A stretch of 64,000 nt of DNA from Spectribacter hydrogenoxidans (GTDB lineage: Bacteria; Pseudomonadota; Gammaproteobacteria; Nevskiales; Salinisphaeraceae): NCBI RefSeq assembly GCF_031846275.1, contig NZ_JAVRIB010000016.1, forward strand, positions 1 to 64,000, read 5' to 3'. The first letter of the stretch is position 1, and each line of letters begins with the position of its first letter. The notes below the pieces were generated by a model that searched no databases, was not told the DNA's origin, and saw only the letters and a list, made by a program, of their open reading frames with translations. A program made the translations under genes and the position numbers. Positions 36,481-45,490 of the stretch are shown here, piece after piece.

Positions 36481-38304
36481 ATGACGGCCAACTCCGATGC
36501 CGAGCGCATTCTGCGCGAGACCTTCGGTTATCAGACCTTTCGCGGCCGTCAGGCCGAGATCGTGGCCGCGGTAGCCGCCGGTGACGACGCCTTCGTGCTC
36601 ATGCCCACCGGTGGCGGCAAGTCCCTGTGCTATCAGATTCCCGCGCTGCTGCGGCCGGGGCTGGCCGTGGTGATATCACCGCTGATCGCGCTGATGGCCG
36701 ATCAGGTGGCGGCACTGCGGCAGCTCGGCGTGGCCGCGGCAGTGCTCAATTCCAGTCTTTCCGCCGACGATCAGGCTGCGATCGAGCGGGACATGCAGGC
36801 CGGTTCGCTGGACCTCGTCTACATCGCGCCGGAACGCTTGATGCAGCCCCGCACGCTGGCTCTGCTGGCCGACTGCGATCTGGCCTTGTTCGCCATCGAC
36901 GAGGCCCACTGCGTGTCCCAGTGGGGCCATGATTTCCGGCCCGAGTACATGCAACTGTCCGGGCTGGCCGAACGCTTTCCCCGGATTCCCCGCATCGCGC
37001 TGACCGCCACCGCCGATCCCCGCACCCGGGAGGAGATCCGCCAGCGCCTGTCACTGCAAGGTGCTGCCGGCTTCGTGCACAGTTTCGACCGGCCCAACAT
37101 CCGTTACCGGGTGGCCGAGCGGGGGAATGCCAAGCAGCAGTTACTGCGTTTCTTGCGTGACGAACACCCCGACCAGGCCGGTATCGTGTATTGCCTGTCG
37201 CGGCGCAAGACCGACGACATCGCCGCGTGGCTGCGCGAGCAGGGCATCGATGCGTTGGCTTACCATGCCGGCCTGGATCGCGAGCAGCGGGCCGCGCATC
37301 AGGCCCGATTCCAGCGCGGTGAGGACGTGGTGATGGTGGCCACCGTGGCGTTCGGCATGGGCATCGACAAGCCGGACGTGCGCTTCGTGGTCCACCTCGA
37401 TCTGCCCGCCAGCATCGAGGCCTATTACCAGGAGACGGGTCGCGGCGGCCGTGATGGCGAGCCGGCGGACGCCTGGATGCTCTACGGCCTGCAGGACGTG
37501 GTCCAGCGTCGCCGGATGATCGAGGAGGGCGACGCCCCGGAACCGCGAAAACGGGTCGAGCGGCACAAGCTGGACGCCATGCTCTCCTACTGCGAACTCA
37601 CCAGCTGCCGTCGCCAGCACCTGCTGGCCTATTTCGGCGAAACCCGTGACCAGCCCTGTGGCAACTGCGACACCTGTCTCAATCCGCCACAGACCTGGGA
37701 TGCCACCGATACCGCACGCAAGGCGTTGTCGGCGGTGTATCGCACCGGTCAGCGGTTCGGCACCGGCTACGTGATCGATCACCTGCGTGGCCAAACCGAC
37801 GAGCGCGCCGAACGCCAAGGGCATACGCAACTGTCCACCTTCGGCGTCGGCAATGATCTTGGCGTCAAGGAATGGCGCGCGGTGTTGCGGCAACTGGTGG
37901 CGCTGGGCTATCTGACCATGGATGTCGACGGTTACGGCGGCCTGCAACTGGGCGATAACTGCCGCGCCCTGCTGCGGGGCGAAACCCGGCTGCAACTACG
38001 TCAGCTACGCACCGAGGACCGGCCCGCGCGCCGCGCCGCCGGCAGCGCCGCGGAAGATCTCGATCCGGCGGATCGCAGGCTCTGGGACCGGCTCCGGGAA
38101 CTACGCAAGCGGCTGTCGGAGGCCCAGGAAGTGCCGCCCTATGTGATCTTCCACGACCGCACGCTGCTGGCGATGGTCACCCACAAGCCGACCACCGAAC
38201 AGGCGCTGCTGGCAATCGACGGGGTCGGCCAGAAGAAGCTGGAGTCCTACGGCGGCGACTTTCTCGCCGAGATGATCGAGGGGCTGGCCGAGGTCGCGGA
38301 CTGA
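36481..38304 (+). CDS. recQ: ATP-dependent DNA helicase RecQ
   Basis: 3'-5' helicase in recombination and fork repair. The 607-residue protein has helicase motifs QxxxI (FGYQTFRGRQAEI), Walker A PTGGGKSLCYQIP, DEAH box AIDEAHCVSQWGHDFRPEY, motif V VATVAFGMGIDKPDVRFVVH and motif VI YQETGRGGRDG. Next come the zinc-binding C-terminal region (CRRQHLLAYFGE, CGNCDTCLNPP), a winged helix and an HRDC domain (about 525-605). I chose ATG 36481; a TTG at 36460 could add seven residues. It overlaps the next gene by one base. Confidence 0.96.
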   Translation: MTANSDAERILRETFGYQTFRGRQAEIVAAVAAGDDAFVLMPTGGGKSLCYQIPALLRPGLAVVISPLIALMADQVAALRQLGVAAAVLNSSLSADDQAAIERDMQAGSLDLVYIAPERLMQPRTLALLADCDLALFAIDEAHCVSQWGHDFRPEYMQLSGLAERFPRIPRIALTATADPRTREEIRQRLSLQGAAGFVHSFDRPNIRYRVAERGNAKQQLLRFLRDEHPDQAGIVYCLSRRKTDDIAAWLREQGIDALAYHAGLDREQRAAHQARFQRGEDVVMVATVAFGMGIDKPDVRFVVHLDLPASIEAYYQETGRGGRDGEPADAWMLYGLQDVVQRRRMIEEGDAPEPRKRVERHKLDAMLSYCELTSCRRQHLLAYFGETRDQPCGNCDTCLNPPQTWDATDTARKALSAVYRTGQRFGTGYVIDHLRGQTDERAERQGHTQLSTFGVGNDLGVKEWRAVLRQLVALGYLTMDVDGYGGLQLGDNCRALLRGETRLQLRQLRTEDRPARRAAGSAAEDLDPADRRLWDRLRELRKRLSEAQEVPPYVIFHDRTLLAMVTHKPTTEQALLAIDGVGQKKLESYGGDFLAEMIEGLAEVAD

Positions 38305-38771
38305 TGGCGGACAACGAAGCCGCCATGGCGATCTGGGTGGATGCGGATGCCTGTCCGGCGGTGATCCGCGACATCTTGTTTCGTGCCGCCATGCGTACCG
38401 GCACCACCGTCACCCTGGTGGCTAACCAGCCCCTGCGCGTGCCGCGTTCCCCGCATATCCACACGCTGCAGGTGGCGGCCGGGTTCGACGTGGCCGACAA
38501 CGTCATCGTCCAGCGGCTCGCGCCCGGCGACCTGGTGATCACCGCGGACATCCCGCTGGCCGCGGAGGTGATCGAAAAAGGGGGGCACGCCCTCAACCCG
38601 CGCGGCGAGCGGTATCAGCCGGACACCATCCGGGCACGCCTGAACATGCGGGATTTCATGGATACGCTGCGCAGCAGCGGTATTCATACCGGCGGCCCGG
38701 CCGCGCTGGGCAAACCCGAACGCCAGGCTTTCGCCAACGAACTCGATCGGTTTCTGGCTGCCTGGCGGTAG
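38304..38771 (+). CDS. YaiI/YqxD family protein (UPF0178, DUF188)
   Basis: Protein of 155 residues with the family core AIWVDADACPAVIRDILFRAA, ANQPLRVPRSPHI and GDLVITADIPLAAEVIEKGGHALNPRGERY. The fold is a PIN-like nuclease fold, with conserved acidic residues in DADACP and DIPLA that could bind a metal, but no activity is established. The start codon overlaps the recQ stop (TGATG), so the two genes are coupled. The neighbouring gene on the other side converges. Confidence 0.9.
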   Translation: MADNEAAMAIWVDADACPAVIRDILFRAAMRTGTTVTLVANQPLRVPRSPHIHTLQVAAGFDVADNVIVQRLAPGDLVITADIPLAAEVIEKGGHALNPRGERYQPDTIRARLNMRDFMDTLRSSGIHTGGPAALGKPERQAFANELDRFLAAWR

Positions 38772-38775
38772 ACGG

Positions 38776-41142
38776 TCAGAATCGATAACCGATTGCTGCG
38801 ATTGCGTAGAGGCCGACGGCGATGACAACGAGCAGGGTAAATCCGAGATGGACACCCAGCAGGGTCGCAAGGATTACCGCCACCACCGAGGCAAAGCCGT
38901 TGATCGCCCAGGCCCAAGGCAGCAGCGCCGGGTCGCGTTGCCCCAATCGTCGCAGGGCCCGCGCGTAAGGCATCCCCATACAGGTTGCCAGCGGCGCGAT
39001 CAGTGTCAGGCATGCGGCGACGCGAATCGGTACCGGCTGGGCGACCAGTGTCGGGGAAGCCGCCGGCAACAGGATCAGGTAGATTCCCGACAGGATGGCA
39101 ATACCGGCGACCGGCCGATTGATGCTGTCACCCAGGCGGCTCGCCAGTACGCTGCCCACACCCGCAAAGATCAGAAATCCGGCGAGCACAATGGCCACGG
39201 CGTAAACCGGATGGCCCAGAATCAGCATGAACCGCTGGATGAAGGCGATTTCCACGAACATGAAACCCAGACCGACCGCCAGGCACAGGGTCAGTAACCG
39301 GGCACGGCCTGCCCGGGTTTGTCGCAGCGCGCCGGCACGCACCGTCATTGGTGCCAGAATAAGCAGGCCCGCGATGGTGCCGGCCTGCAGCAAGGCAGCC
39401 CAGATCAGCGGATAGCCGGTTTCGACCTGGCCCAGCGCCCCGCGGCTGCGCTGTTCGACCAGGGAGGAGAGCTGGCGCCATTTGAAGAAGTGGAAAAAGT
39501 AGGGCTGATCATCCGTGGCCGGGGTGACGTTAAAGGGATAGCGCCGGAAGAAGTCCTCCCGGCCGTCCCCGAGCAACGCTTCGGCTGCCTCGTGGAACCA
39601 TGGTCGGTCCAGGCGGTTATGGCGGTTGACCTCGTCGGCTGCCAGGCCGGGAAGATGGGCAAGGTCGAAGGACCGCTTATCGGCGAATCGGCGTACCGCC
39701 TGGATCTCGTCCGCCGTCAGCGGGGTCGGTTTGACCAGCAGAGTGGCACTCTTCCAGCCTCGCACCAGAGCCAGGTGCTCGCCGGGTTCGCGCACGCCAC
39801 GTCTTTCCAGCGCGTCGATCGCCGTAGCCAGGGCCTTGACGGTGGCACGTGGCGGCAGATTGATCGCGTGCGTCACTGCCAATAGGCCACCCGGTCGCAG
39901 GCGATCCAGATAGTCGGCATAGGCCTCCCGAGTATGCGCATGCGCTTCTCGCAGGCTGCCAACGCCGGCCGTGGCGCCGGTCGGCGCGCCCAGATATGCC
40001 ATTTGAATCAGGTCGAAGCGATCGTCGGTCCGACGCACGAAGGCGCGTGCGTCAGCGATGTGCAGGTCCGTGCCCGCCAGCACCTCGCCGCCGTACTGGC
40101 GGATCAGCGCCGCACTGTCCGGATTGACCTCGACCGCGTCCACGGCCCGCGCCTGGTGGTACTTGGCCTGCCAGATATCGGTACCGCCACCGAGGCCCAG
40201 AAGCAGCGTCGCCGGCCGGTTCAGCAGGGCGTAGGGGAGGGCCGAAGTCAACCAGTCCAGGTACGCGGGCGGCTCGTCTGCATCTTCGAGTACGGCGGTC
40301 TTGCCGTCACCGTCCGTGAACAGCGCCAGTTGTGCCGGGGGCGCATGGGGGCTGGCCATGCTCATGCCGGGTGCGTGCCGGATCGGTACCTGCGGGCTGC
40401 GCACCAGCTCCAGTATCCCCAGGGGGCCGTGGCGCCGGTCGATCACCTTGGCACCCGGCGCGTTGAGTTGCTGGCTGATCTGCTTGTACTGGTTGGGCTG
40501 TGGTGCCAGCCAGGCGGCCGGTACTGTGGCTATTGCCAGCGCTGTCATGACGGCTGTCAGACGCAGGCCGCGGCGGCCAACCAGCAACGCGGCAACCGCA
40601 CCCAGTACCGCAGTCAGGCGCAGGCTGGCTGCAGGATCCAGCCAGAACAGCAGGGCCACCAGTGTGACCGCTCCGATACCGGCGCCGGCCAGGTCGGCAC
40701 CATAGGTATACGTCGCGCGGGCCGGCGCGGCTTGCAATGCAATGCAGACCGCGGCGCCGATGAACAGGAATGGGGGTATCAGCAAGAGGTACTGACAGCC
40801 CAGCCATAGCCATTGCAGCGGATCCCAGTAGATCGCCAGTGGATTCAGCGGTAGCCGCTGCGCCAGAGCCCAGCCGGCCGGTGCCGTGATGGCAAATCCC
40901 AGGGCGGCAATGGCGAATGCGGCCCGTTCGCGATCCACCAGTCTGGCGCCAGTCAGCGTCAGCAGGGTGCCCGCGATACCGAACCCGAGCAGCGCGAGAC
41001 TGATCGCGAGATAGGCAAAGTGGTGTGACTCGGCCACTGCAAACAGGCGCAGCAGCAGGACTTCGTAGGCCAGGCCGAGGCCCCCGATCAGGCCGACAGC
41101 GGTGTAGGGAATGGGGTGGCCCCGAAACGCGGGCGCCCGCAT
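38776..41142 (-). CDS. membrane protein with spermidine synthase-like methyltransferase domain
   Basis: Large inner-membrane protein of 788 residues. Six or seven membrane segments lie in residues 1-215, a soluble domain spans about 215-590, and about five membrane segments follow to the end. The soluble part has a class I Rossmann methyltransferase fold of the spermidine-synthase type (LLLGLGGGTDIWQAKYHQARAVDAVEVNPDSAALIRQYGG, then IADARAFVRRTDDRFDLIQ). The catalytic aspartate region of true polyamine synthases is not clear, so activity is uncertain. Such fusions are found in many bacteria, and their product is unknown. Its start lies 4 bases after the stop of the upstream exported methyltransferase gene, so the two are one operon. 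Confidence 0.82.
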   Translation of the reverse strand: MRAPAFRGHPIPYTAVGLIGGLGLAYEVLLLRLFAVAESHHFAYLAISLALLGFGIAGTLLTLTGARLVDRERAAFAIAALGFAITAPAGWALAQRLPLNPLAIYWDPLQWLWLGCQYLLLIPPFLFIGAAVCIALQAAPARATYTYGADLAGAGIGAVTLVALLFWLDPAASLRLTAVLGAVAALLVGRRGLRLTAVMTALAIATVPAAWLAPQPNQYKQISQQLNAPGAKVIDRRHGPLGILELVRSPQVPIRHAPGMSMASPHAPPAQLALFTDGDGKTAVLEDADEPPAYLDWLTSALPYALLNRPATLLLGLGGGTDIWQAKYHQARAVDAVEVNPDSAALIRQYGGEVLAGTDLHIADARAFVRRTDDRFDLIQMAYLGAPTGATAGVGSLREAHAHTREAYADYLDRLRPGGLLAVTHAINLPPRATVKALATAIDALERRGVREPGEHLALVRGWKSATLLVKPTPLTADEIQAVRRFADKRSFDLAHLPGLAADEVNRHNRLDRPWFHEAAEALLGDGREDFFRRYPFNVTPATDDQPYFFHFFKWRQLSSLVEQRSRGALGQVETGYPLIWAALLQAGTIAGLLILAPMTVRAGALRQTRAGRARLLTLCLAVGLGFMFVEIAFIQRFMLILGHPVYAVAIVLAGFLIFAGVGSVLASRLGDSINRPVAGIAILSGIYLILLPAASPTLVAQPVPIRVAACLTLIAPLATCMGMPYARALRRLGQRDPALLPWAWAINGFASVVAVILATLLGVHLGFTLLVVIAVGLYAIAAIGYRF

Positions 41143-41146
41143 CCGG

Positions 41147-41869
41147 TTAATCGCCGCCGCGGGTCAATGGCACGAAGCGAACGGGCAGGATCTGGCGGTT
41201 GCGGACGCTGCCGTCCTCCAGCTTCTCGACCACGGTCAATGTCTGGTTCGCGTAGGGATTGCCCAGCGGCAGGACAAGCCGTCCGCCCGGCGCGAGTTGC
41301 TGGATCAGGGGTGGCGGCACGTGGTCGGCCGCGGCGGTGACGACAATGGCGTCGAAAGGCGCGTGCTCCGGCCACCCGTGGTACCCGTCACCCTGGCGCA
41401 CGGTGACGTTGTCGAAGCCGTTGTCCGGCAGGGTTCGGCTTGCTCGTTCAGCCAGTTCCGGCACGATCTCGATGCTGTAGACATGGTTGACGATTGCCGC
41501 CAGCAATGCTGCCTGGTAGCCAGAGCCGGTGCCCAGTTCCAGGGTACGATCGCCAGGCTGCAGATCGAGCAACTCGGTCATCAGCGCCACGATGTAGGGC
41601 TGCGAGATGGTCTGCCCGTAGCCAATCGGCAACGGCCGGTTGCGGTAGGCGTTGTCGCGCTGATCATCCGGTACGAAATGGTGACGGGGCACGGTACGCA
41701 CGGCCTCTGCCACCGGGTCGCTCAGGCTGCTGACGCCAGTCTCATCCGCTGTTCGCTCGATGAGTTTCTCGACGGCTGCAAACATCTCACCGCGGGATTC
41801 GGCAGGCTCCTGGGTTGATGCAGCCGCTGCGGGCAGGATCAGCAGTAACAGCAGGGTGGTTACGCGCAT
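41147..41869 (-). CDS. exported protein-L-isoaspartate O-methyltransferase-like protein
   Basis: Protein of 240 residues. A signal peptide (about 1-18, MRVTTLLLLLILPAAAAS) precedes a PCMT domain with HHFVPDDQRDNAYRNRPLPIGYGQTISQPYIVALM, the SAM site LELGTGSGYQAALLA and DAIVVTAAADHVP. Normal Pcm is cytoplasmic and repairs isoaspartyl residues with SAM. Here the N-terminus predicts export, where SAM would not normally be available. It is cotranscribed with the membrane methyltransferase-like protein downstream. The 130-base spacer to the next gene shows no clear signal. Confidence 0.87.
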   Translation of the reverse strand: MRVTTLLLLLILPAAAASTQEPAESRGEMFAAVEKLIERTADETGVSSLSDPVAEAVRTVPRHHFVPDDQRDNAYRNRPLPIGYGQTISQPYIVALMTELLDLQPGDRTLELGTGSGYQAALLAAIVNHVYSIEIVPELAERASRTLPDNGFDNVTVRQGDGYHGWPEHAPFDAIVVTAAADHVPPPLIQQLAPGGRLVLPLGNPYANQTLTVVEKLEDGSVRNRQILPVRFVPLTRGGD

Positions 41870-42000
41870 CAGGCCACCTCGACGGGCGGTTCGTGGTAAT
41901 TCACTTCGTTGGCGCCGCGGGCGGCAGCAGTGTCTCGCCGGGCGCCGGCTCGAATCAAGTGCCGTAAACGGGTGGTAGCCGGCGCCGTCCCGGATCGGCG

Positions 42001-42777
42001 TCAGAGCTGCAGCGGCAGGACCAGATGCTGATCGTAGATGAAATCGCGATGTTCCATCAGAGCCGGATCCGTTGCTTGCGCGACCACTGGATCGGTATTC
42101 GTGTAGACGGCGCGGAACAGGGGGGTCATGGAGCAGTTGACCTGGGGTAGCGGCTCGATCAGGGCCGCACTGGCGGCCCAGTACAGATCCAGCGCTGTCA
42201 GATGGTTGCCCATCAGGTAGTTCCCGCCGTGGTCGCGCATCCGATTCAGCCGCGCCGCGAAGTGCTGCAGGATTTCCGCGCAGCGGTCCGGTGCCTGTGC
42301 CGCGGCCTCGGCGCTGTAACCGTACTTGTCACCGAGCGCGGTGAATATCTTCCGGGTTTCCGGGTCCTGCTCGGGCCGGGTGAAATCGCGGACCATGATG
42401 TGCCGCCGGGCGGCGATGAAGCTGTCGTCGCCCATCAATTCGTTGGCCAGTCCCAGCATCTCGACCCGGGCATCGAAATCAGCGGGTATCAGGCGCGGTT
42501 CGGGGGCCAGCCGCTCGAACAGGTAGAGCTGTTCGAGCCAGTTGGAACGCGGTGGTTCGTCCTCCCAGGCAGCCACGGGAGCGCTTGTCTGGCCCGACCA
42601 CCGGCGCAGCGCAGGGTTGGGGCCAAGCACGTCCTGACGGGCCGGGACATACTCGAGCCCCTTGACTTGCAGGATGGCCTTGGCGGACTCGCTCCATGGC
42701 CCGGGTATCCCGGGTGTGAGCACCACTCGCAGCCCCGGCAGATCAAGCGCCTCCTCGACGTCAATGTAGTCGGTCAT
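42001..42777 (-). CDS. glutathione S-transferase-like protein
   Basis: Protein of 258 residues. A thioredoxin-like N-terminal domain (about 14-85) begins LRVVLTPGIPGPWSESAKAILQVKGLEYVPARQD and contains the cis-proline region SAPVAAWED. A helical C-terminal half (about 100-250) includes NYLMGNHLTALDLYWAASAAL, the GST N-capping motif region. The N-terminal serine/proline segment GPWSES is in the place of the usual catalytic Ser/Tyr/Cys. It is the last gene of a four-gene minus-strand operon. The role is probably glutathione-dependent conversion of an unknown substrate. Confidence 0.8.
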   Translation of the reverse strand: MTDYIDVEEALDLPGLRVVLTPGIPGPWSESAKAILQVKGLEYVPARQDVLGPNPALRRWSGQTSAPVAAWEDEPPRSNWLEQLYLFERLAPEPRLIPADFDARVEMLGLANELMGDDSFIAARRHIMVRDFTRPEQDPETRKIFTALGDKYGYSAEAAAQAPDRCAEILQHFAARLNRMRDHGGNYLMGNHLTALDLYWAASAALIEPLPQVNCSMTPLFRAVYTNTDPVVAQATDPALMEHRDFIYDQHLVLPLQL

Positions 42778-42802
42778 CGCTGGATCCTTGGCATGATGGG
42801 CG

Positions 42803-43516
42803 TCACTGCCCCGGCGGCTGGCCGGTCAGCGACGTGCGGGCGGAGATCTCGATCCAGTTGCCGTCAGGATCCTGGACGAAACCGATGCGCGCGATGTCGC
42901 CGACGCCGAACGGGGCTCGCGCAAGCCGCCCACCGCGCTCAACGATCGACTCGCAGGCCTGGTCGGCATCGAAGACCTGCATGGTGAGATAGCGGAATCC
43001 GGGGCCGATGAAGTGCTCGTCGATCCCACCGCCGTCACCCGGCTGCACGAAAAGCAGGGTATCGCCGCACCGTGCGGTCCGGGGGGCAAGGCGCTCGAAC
43101 GACATCGCCTCGCAGTAAAAGGCCATCATCCGCTCGGGATCGGGCGTGTTCACCGTGACCGCGATACCCTCCACCCCTTCGGTGCCGGTGGGCACCAGCC
43201 GAACCCGGCCACCGTCAGGATGCCAGCCTTCCCAGGTCGAGGGGTTGTCGCGTGCGATGGTGAGGGCGGTATAACCCGATGGCGGTAGTGCCGGCAGCTC
43301 GCCGCTCCAGTGATTGACCTTAACCACCGAGCCGTGAGCATCGAAGCGATGCTGAACCCAGCGTTCCGCCTGTGGAGCGGCTGGCGGGGCCACCGAGAGC
43401 GGCAGCTCGAGCTCGTGATCCAGGCGCAGCCCGGCGTCGTCGCGCCAGAAGGCGCCCTGTGCCTGAATGTCTGCCGTGAACAGGCCGATGTCGAGATGCG
43501 GTTTTGCCAGACGCAT
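42803..43516 (-). CDS. VOC-family (glyoxalase/dioxygenase fold) protein
   Basis: Protein of 237 residues with two babbabb-type vicinal-oxygen-chelate modules. The first (about 5-105) starts LDIGLFTADIQAQGAFWRDDAGL and the second (about 113-230) has AVTVNTPDPERMMAFYCEAMSFE and ends GFVQDPDGNWIEISAR. A metal site would involve the histidine near HLDIG, an acidic residue and the glutamate in WIEIS. Substrates of this superfamily are diverse and cannot be told here. It lies 8 bases after the kinase-like gene and 25 before the GST-like gene. Confidence 0.82.
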   Translation of the reverse strand: MRLAKPHLDIGLFTADIQAQGAFWRDDAGLRLDHELELPLSVAPPAAPQAERWVQHRFDAHGSVVKVNHWSGELPALPPSGYTALTIARDNPSTWEGWHPDGGRVRLVPTGTEGVEGIAVTVNTPDPERMMAFYCEAMSFERLAPRTARCGDTLLFVQPGDGGGIDEHFIGPGFRYLTMQVFDADQACESIVERGGRLARAPFGVGDIARIGFVQDPDGNWIEISARTSLTGQPPGQ

Positions 43517-43524
43517 GCGGCCCT

Positions 43525-44604
43525 TCAGTCCGGGAGGTCGTCCAGGGCATTGTTGTCCAGCGCCTGCAGCGCCGCCCCGGTAATCATGTGCATGAACAGG
43601 CGGTCACCGCGGTCGGTGCGTTTGACGATCATGGTCGCGGTCATGGCCACGGCGATCTGGGCAAAGCTGTAGTGGGCATAATCGCGCAACAGGTGATCGA
43701 AGCTGTAGTCCGTGACCCCGTGGTGCACCAGCTGATCGTGATACGCCTGCAGCAGTGGCCGTTCATTGGCTCGGCGGGTCTCCCGATCGAATATCGCGCC
43801 CAGGAAGTAGGCCGGATCCATGCCGGTGCCGAGGAAGTTGCTGGTCTGCCAGTCCACCACGGCGACCCGCCCGTCCGCCCCGCCGAACAGCATGTTGTCG
43901 GGACGGAAGTCGTTGTGGGAAAAGCATTTCGGAAAGTCACGCGGCCGATTCCACCAGGCATGGTTGCGCACGAACTTTGCGCACACATCCATCACTTCCG
44001 GACTCAACTGACCGTCATAGGTCTTGCGCACGTGGTCCCAGGACTGTTCGATCAGCTCGGTGGTGTAGAAGCCCTGGGCGCCTTCCGGCACGTAGCACCA
44101 GTCCTGATTCATCAGTTCCCGGTCGTTCCAGAAAGCAGCATGCAGAAGGGCCGCTTCCACCAGGGCCTTGCGGGCCTCTTCGACGCTGCAGCCGCGCATC
44201 TGGTCGCCGCACCAGGCCGGGGCGAGATCCTCCAGCAGCAGGACGAAATCGTTGTCGTCGTCGAGTTCGGCGACATACACGTCCGGCGTGCGAATGTCGG
44301 TCTGGTGGGCCAGTTCCCGATAGAACATGAGTTCGGAGCGGTAAAACCCCATGTTCTTGCCGCTGTCGGCCGCCGTCTTGTCCGCCGACGGGAACTTGCC
44401 GACCAGCGAGGCCGGCGCCGCCGGCGGCGGGGTGCCACGGTAATGGATGAAATAGCGGCGGGTTTCACCCAGCTGACCGGTGCCGACAGCTTCCATGTCC
44501 AGGGAGGCCACCGTGGCGTCGATACCGTTGCGGTGCAGGGCAGCAGTCATCCATTCGGGCGTCACCTCCTCGGGGGAGACGATGGGCAGGACTTCGGCGA
44601 GCAT
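43525..44604 (-). CDS. aminoglycoside-phosphotransferase/CHK-like kinase
   Basis: Protein of 359 residues with the APH/choline-kinase fold. The catalytic loop is SHNDFRPDNMLFGG (H-x-D-x5-N) and the metal site VVDWQTSN (DWQ), both near residues 240-270. The N-terminal lobe has SLVGKFPSAD (lysine) and LLLEDLAP. It resembles the CHK/EcKinase-like phosphotransferases common in soil and marine bacteria that degrade steroids or other hydrophobic compounds, rather than antibiotic-resistance enzymes. AGGAG precedes the ATG by 8 bases. The substrate is unknown; the gene is second in its operon. Confidence 0.82.
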   Translation of the reverse strand: MLAEVLPIVSPEEVTPEWMTAALHRNGIDATVASLDMEAVGTGQLGETRRYFIHYRGTPPPAAPASLVGKFPSADKTAADSGKNMGFYRSELMFYRELAHQTDIRTPDVYVAELDDDNDFVLLLEDLAPAWCGDQMRGCSVEEARKALVEAALLHAAFWNDRELMNQDWCYVPEGAQGFYTTELIEQSWDHVRKTYDGQLSPEVMDVCAKFVRNHAWWNRPRDFPKCFSHNDFRPDNMLFGGADGRVAVVDWQTSNFLGTGMDPAYFLGAIFDRETRRANERPLLQAYHDQLVHHGVTDYSFDHLLRDYAHYSFAQIAVAMTATMIVKRTDRGDRLFMHMITGAALQALDNNALDDLPD

Positions 44605-44631
44605 GCGGACTCTCCTGTTTAGTGGTACAGC

Positions 44632-45201
44632 TCAGCCGGTTGCGGTCTTCTGCTGATTCGCGGTGTCCGGCAGGGGGCAGGCATCGTCGACGATCTGCGC
44701 GACCTTGAGGATCCTGCCCAGGCCCAGGGCCATGGCACACCACAGGAGCAGTTCCGTGACCTGCTCATCGCTGAAGTGTTGCTTGAGTTCCTCGAAATGG
44801 CTGTCGGTAATGGCGTGATGGTTATCGCCGAAGGCAGCGGCAAAGCGCACGACGGCGCGCTCCTGGTCATTGAGGTTCGACGCATCGATGCCTGGTATGG
44901 CGGCCACGTCATCCTCGCTTACATCCGGTGTGTAGCGTACCGCCAGGCACAGCGGGCACTGGGTTCCCTGGGCGATTGCCAGCCGGGCGAGCTCGGTGAG
45001 CCTCGGTCCCAGCTTGTTGTCGAACCAGATACCGAAGTAGTAGGGAAAGAAGCGTTCGGCATGTTCCGGCACGTTGCCGAGCAGGCCCATGTAGCGTTCG
45101 AAGTGGGGCATGAACTCCGCATCCACACGCGGATACAGGTCGTCTGCAATCTCGCGCATGTAGGGGGAGAGCTCTTCCTTGGAAAGGGCGTTGACCAGCA
45201 T
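44632..45201 (-). CDS. carboxymuconolactone decarboxylase/AhpD-like protein
   Basis: Helical protein of 189 residues with the redox CxxC of the AhpD group (C82-P-L-C85) followed by LAVRYTPDVSEDDVA and FAAAFGDNHHAITDSHFEELKQHFSDEQVTELLLWCAMALGLGR. AhpD-like proteins act as alkylhydroperoxidases or as thiol-based decarboxylase relatives. The start is the ATG at 45201, with GAGGAG 5 bases ahead; the longer open frame to 45552 covers the promoter region. It is the first gene of the minus-strand operon and faces the AraC gene across a 290-base spacer. Confidence 0.86.
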   Translation of the reverse strand: MLVNALSKEELSPYMREIADDLYPRVDAEFMPHFERYMGLLGNVPEHAERFFPYYFGIWFDNKLGPRLTELARLAIAQGTQCPLCLAVRYTPDVSEDDVAAIPGIDASNLNDQERAVVRFAAAFGDNHHAITDSHFEELKQHFSDEQVTELLLWCAMALGLGRILKVAQIVDDACPLPDTANQQKTATG

Positions 45202-45490
45202 GGTTTTCTCCTCGTTGATCGGATTTCCGATGGGATGCCGCGGGTCGCGGCCTGACTGCAACATAGCCGTTCCTGTCCGCTCGGGCATGGCAATAAGCGA
45301 CATGACATCTGGCCAGAACTGACCTGATTCCGGCGTGCACCGACGGCCACCTTGCATCCCGGTCGGCTTGCCGCATAATGATGCGGACCGTAGCGTGCAT
45401 GCTGCGGTCCGTAATGACCGGGGGCAAAAGGTGACGACGATGCACGTCCGCAGGCGTGCACGAACGCCTCGATGCGGCATGGAGGAGTCT
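45202..45490. promoter_or_regulatory. divergent regulatory region of the AhpD-like operon and araC-type gene
   Basis: The spacer contains an inverted repeat CGGACCG (45384-45390) / CGGTCCG (45405-45411) with a 14-base centre. It also holds two copies of GGCGTGCAC (45332-45340 and 45453-45461), 121 bases apart. These are candidate sites for the AraC-family regulator encoded to the right. No clear sigma70 boxes could be fixed. Confidence 0.45.

Noticed and set aside
43525..44604. Aminoglycoside resistance gene
   Set aside because: Only the kinase fold is shared; overall features fit CHK-like kinases and the operon context is metabolic.
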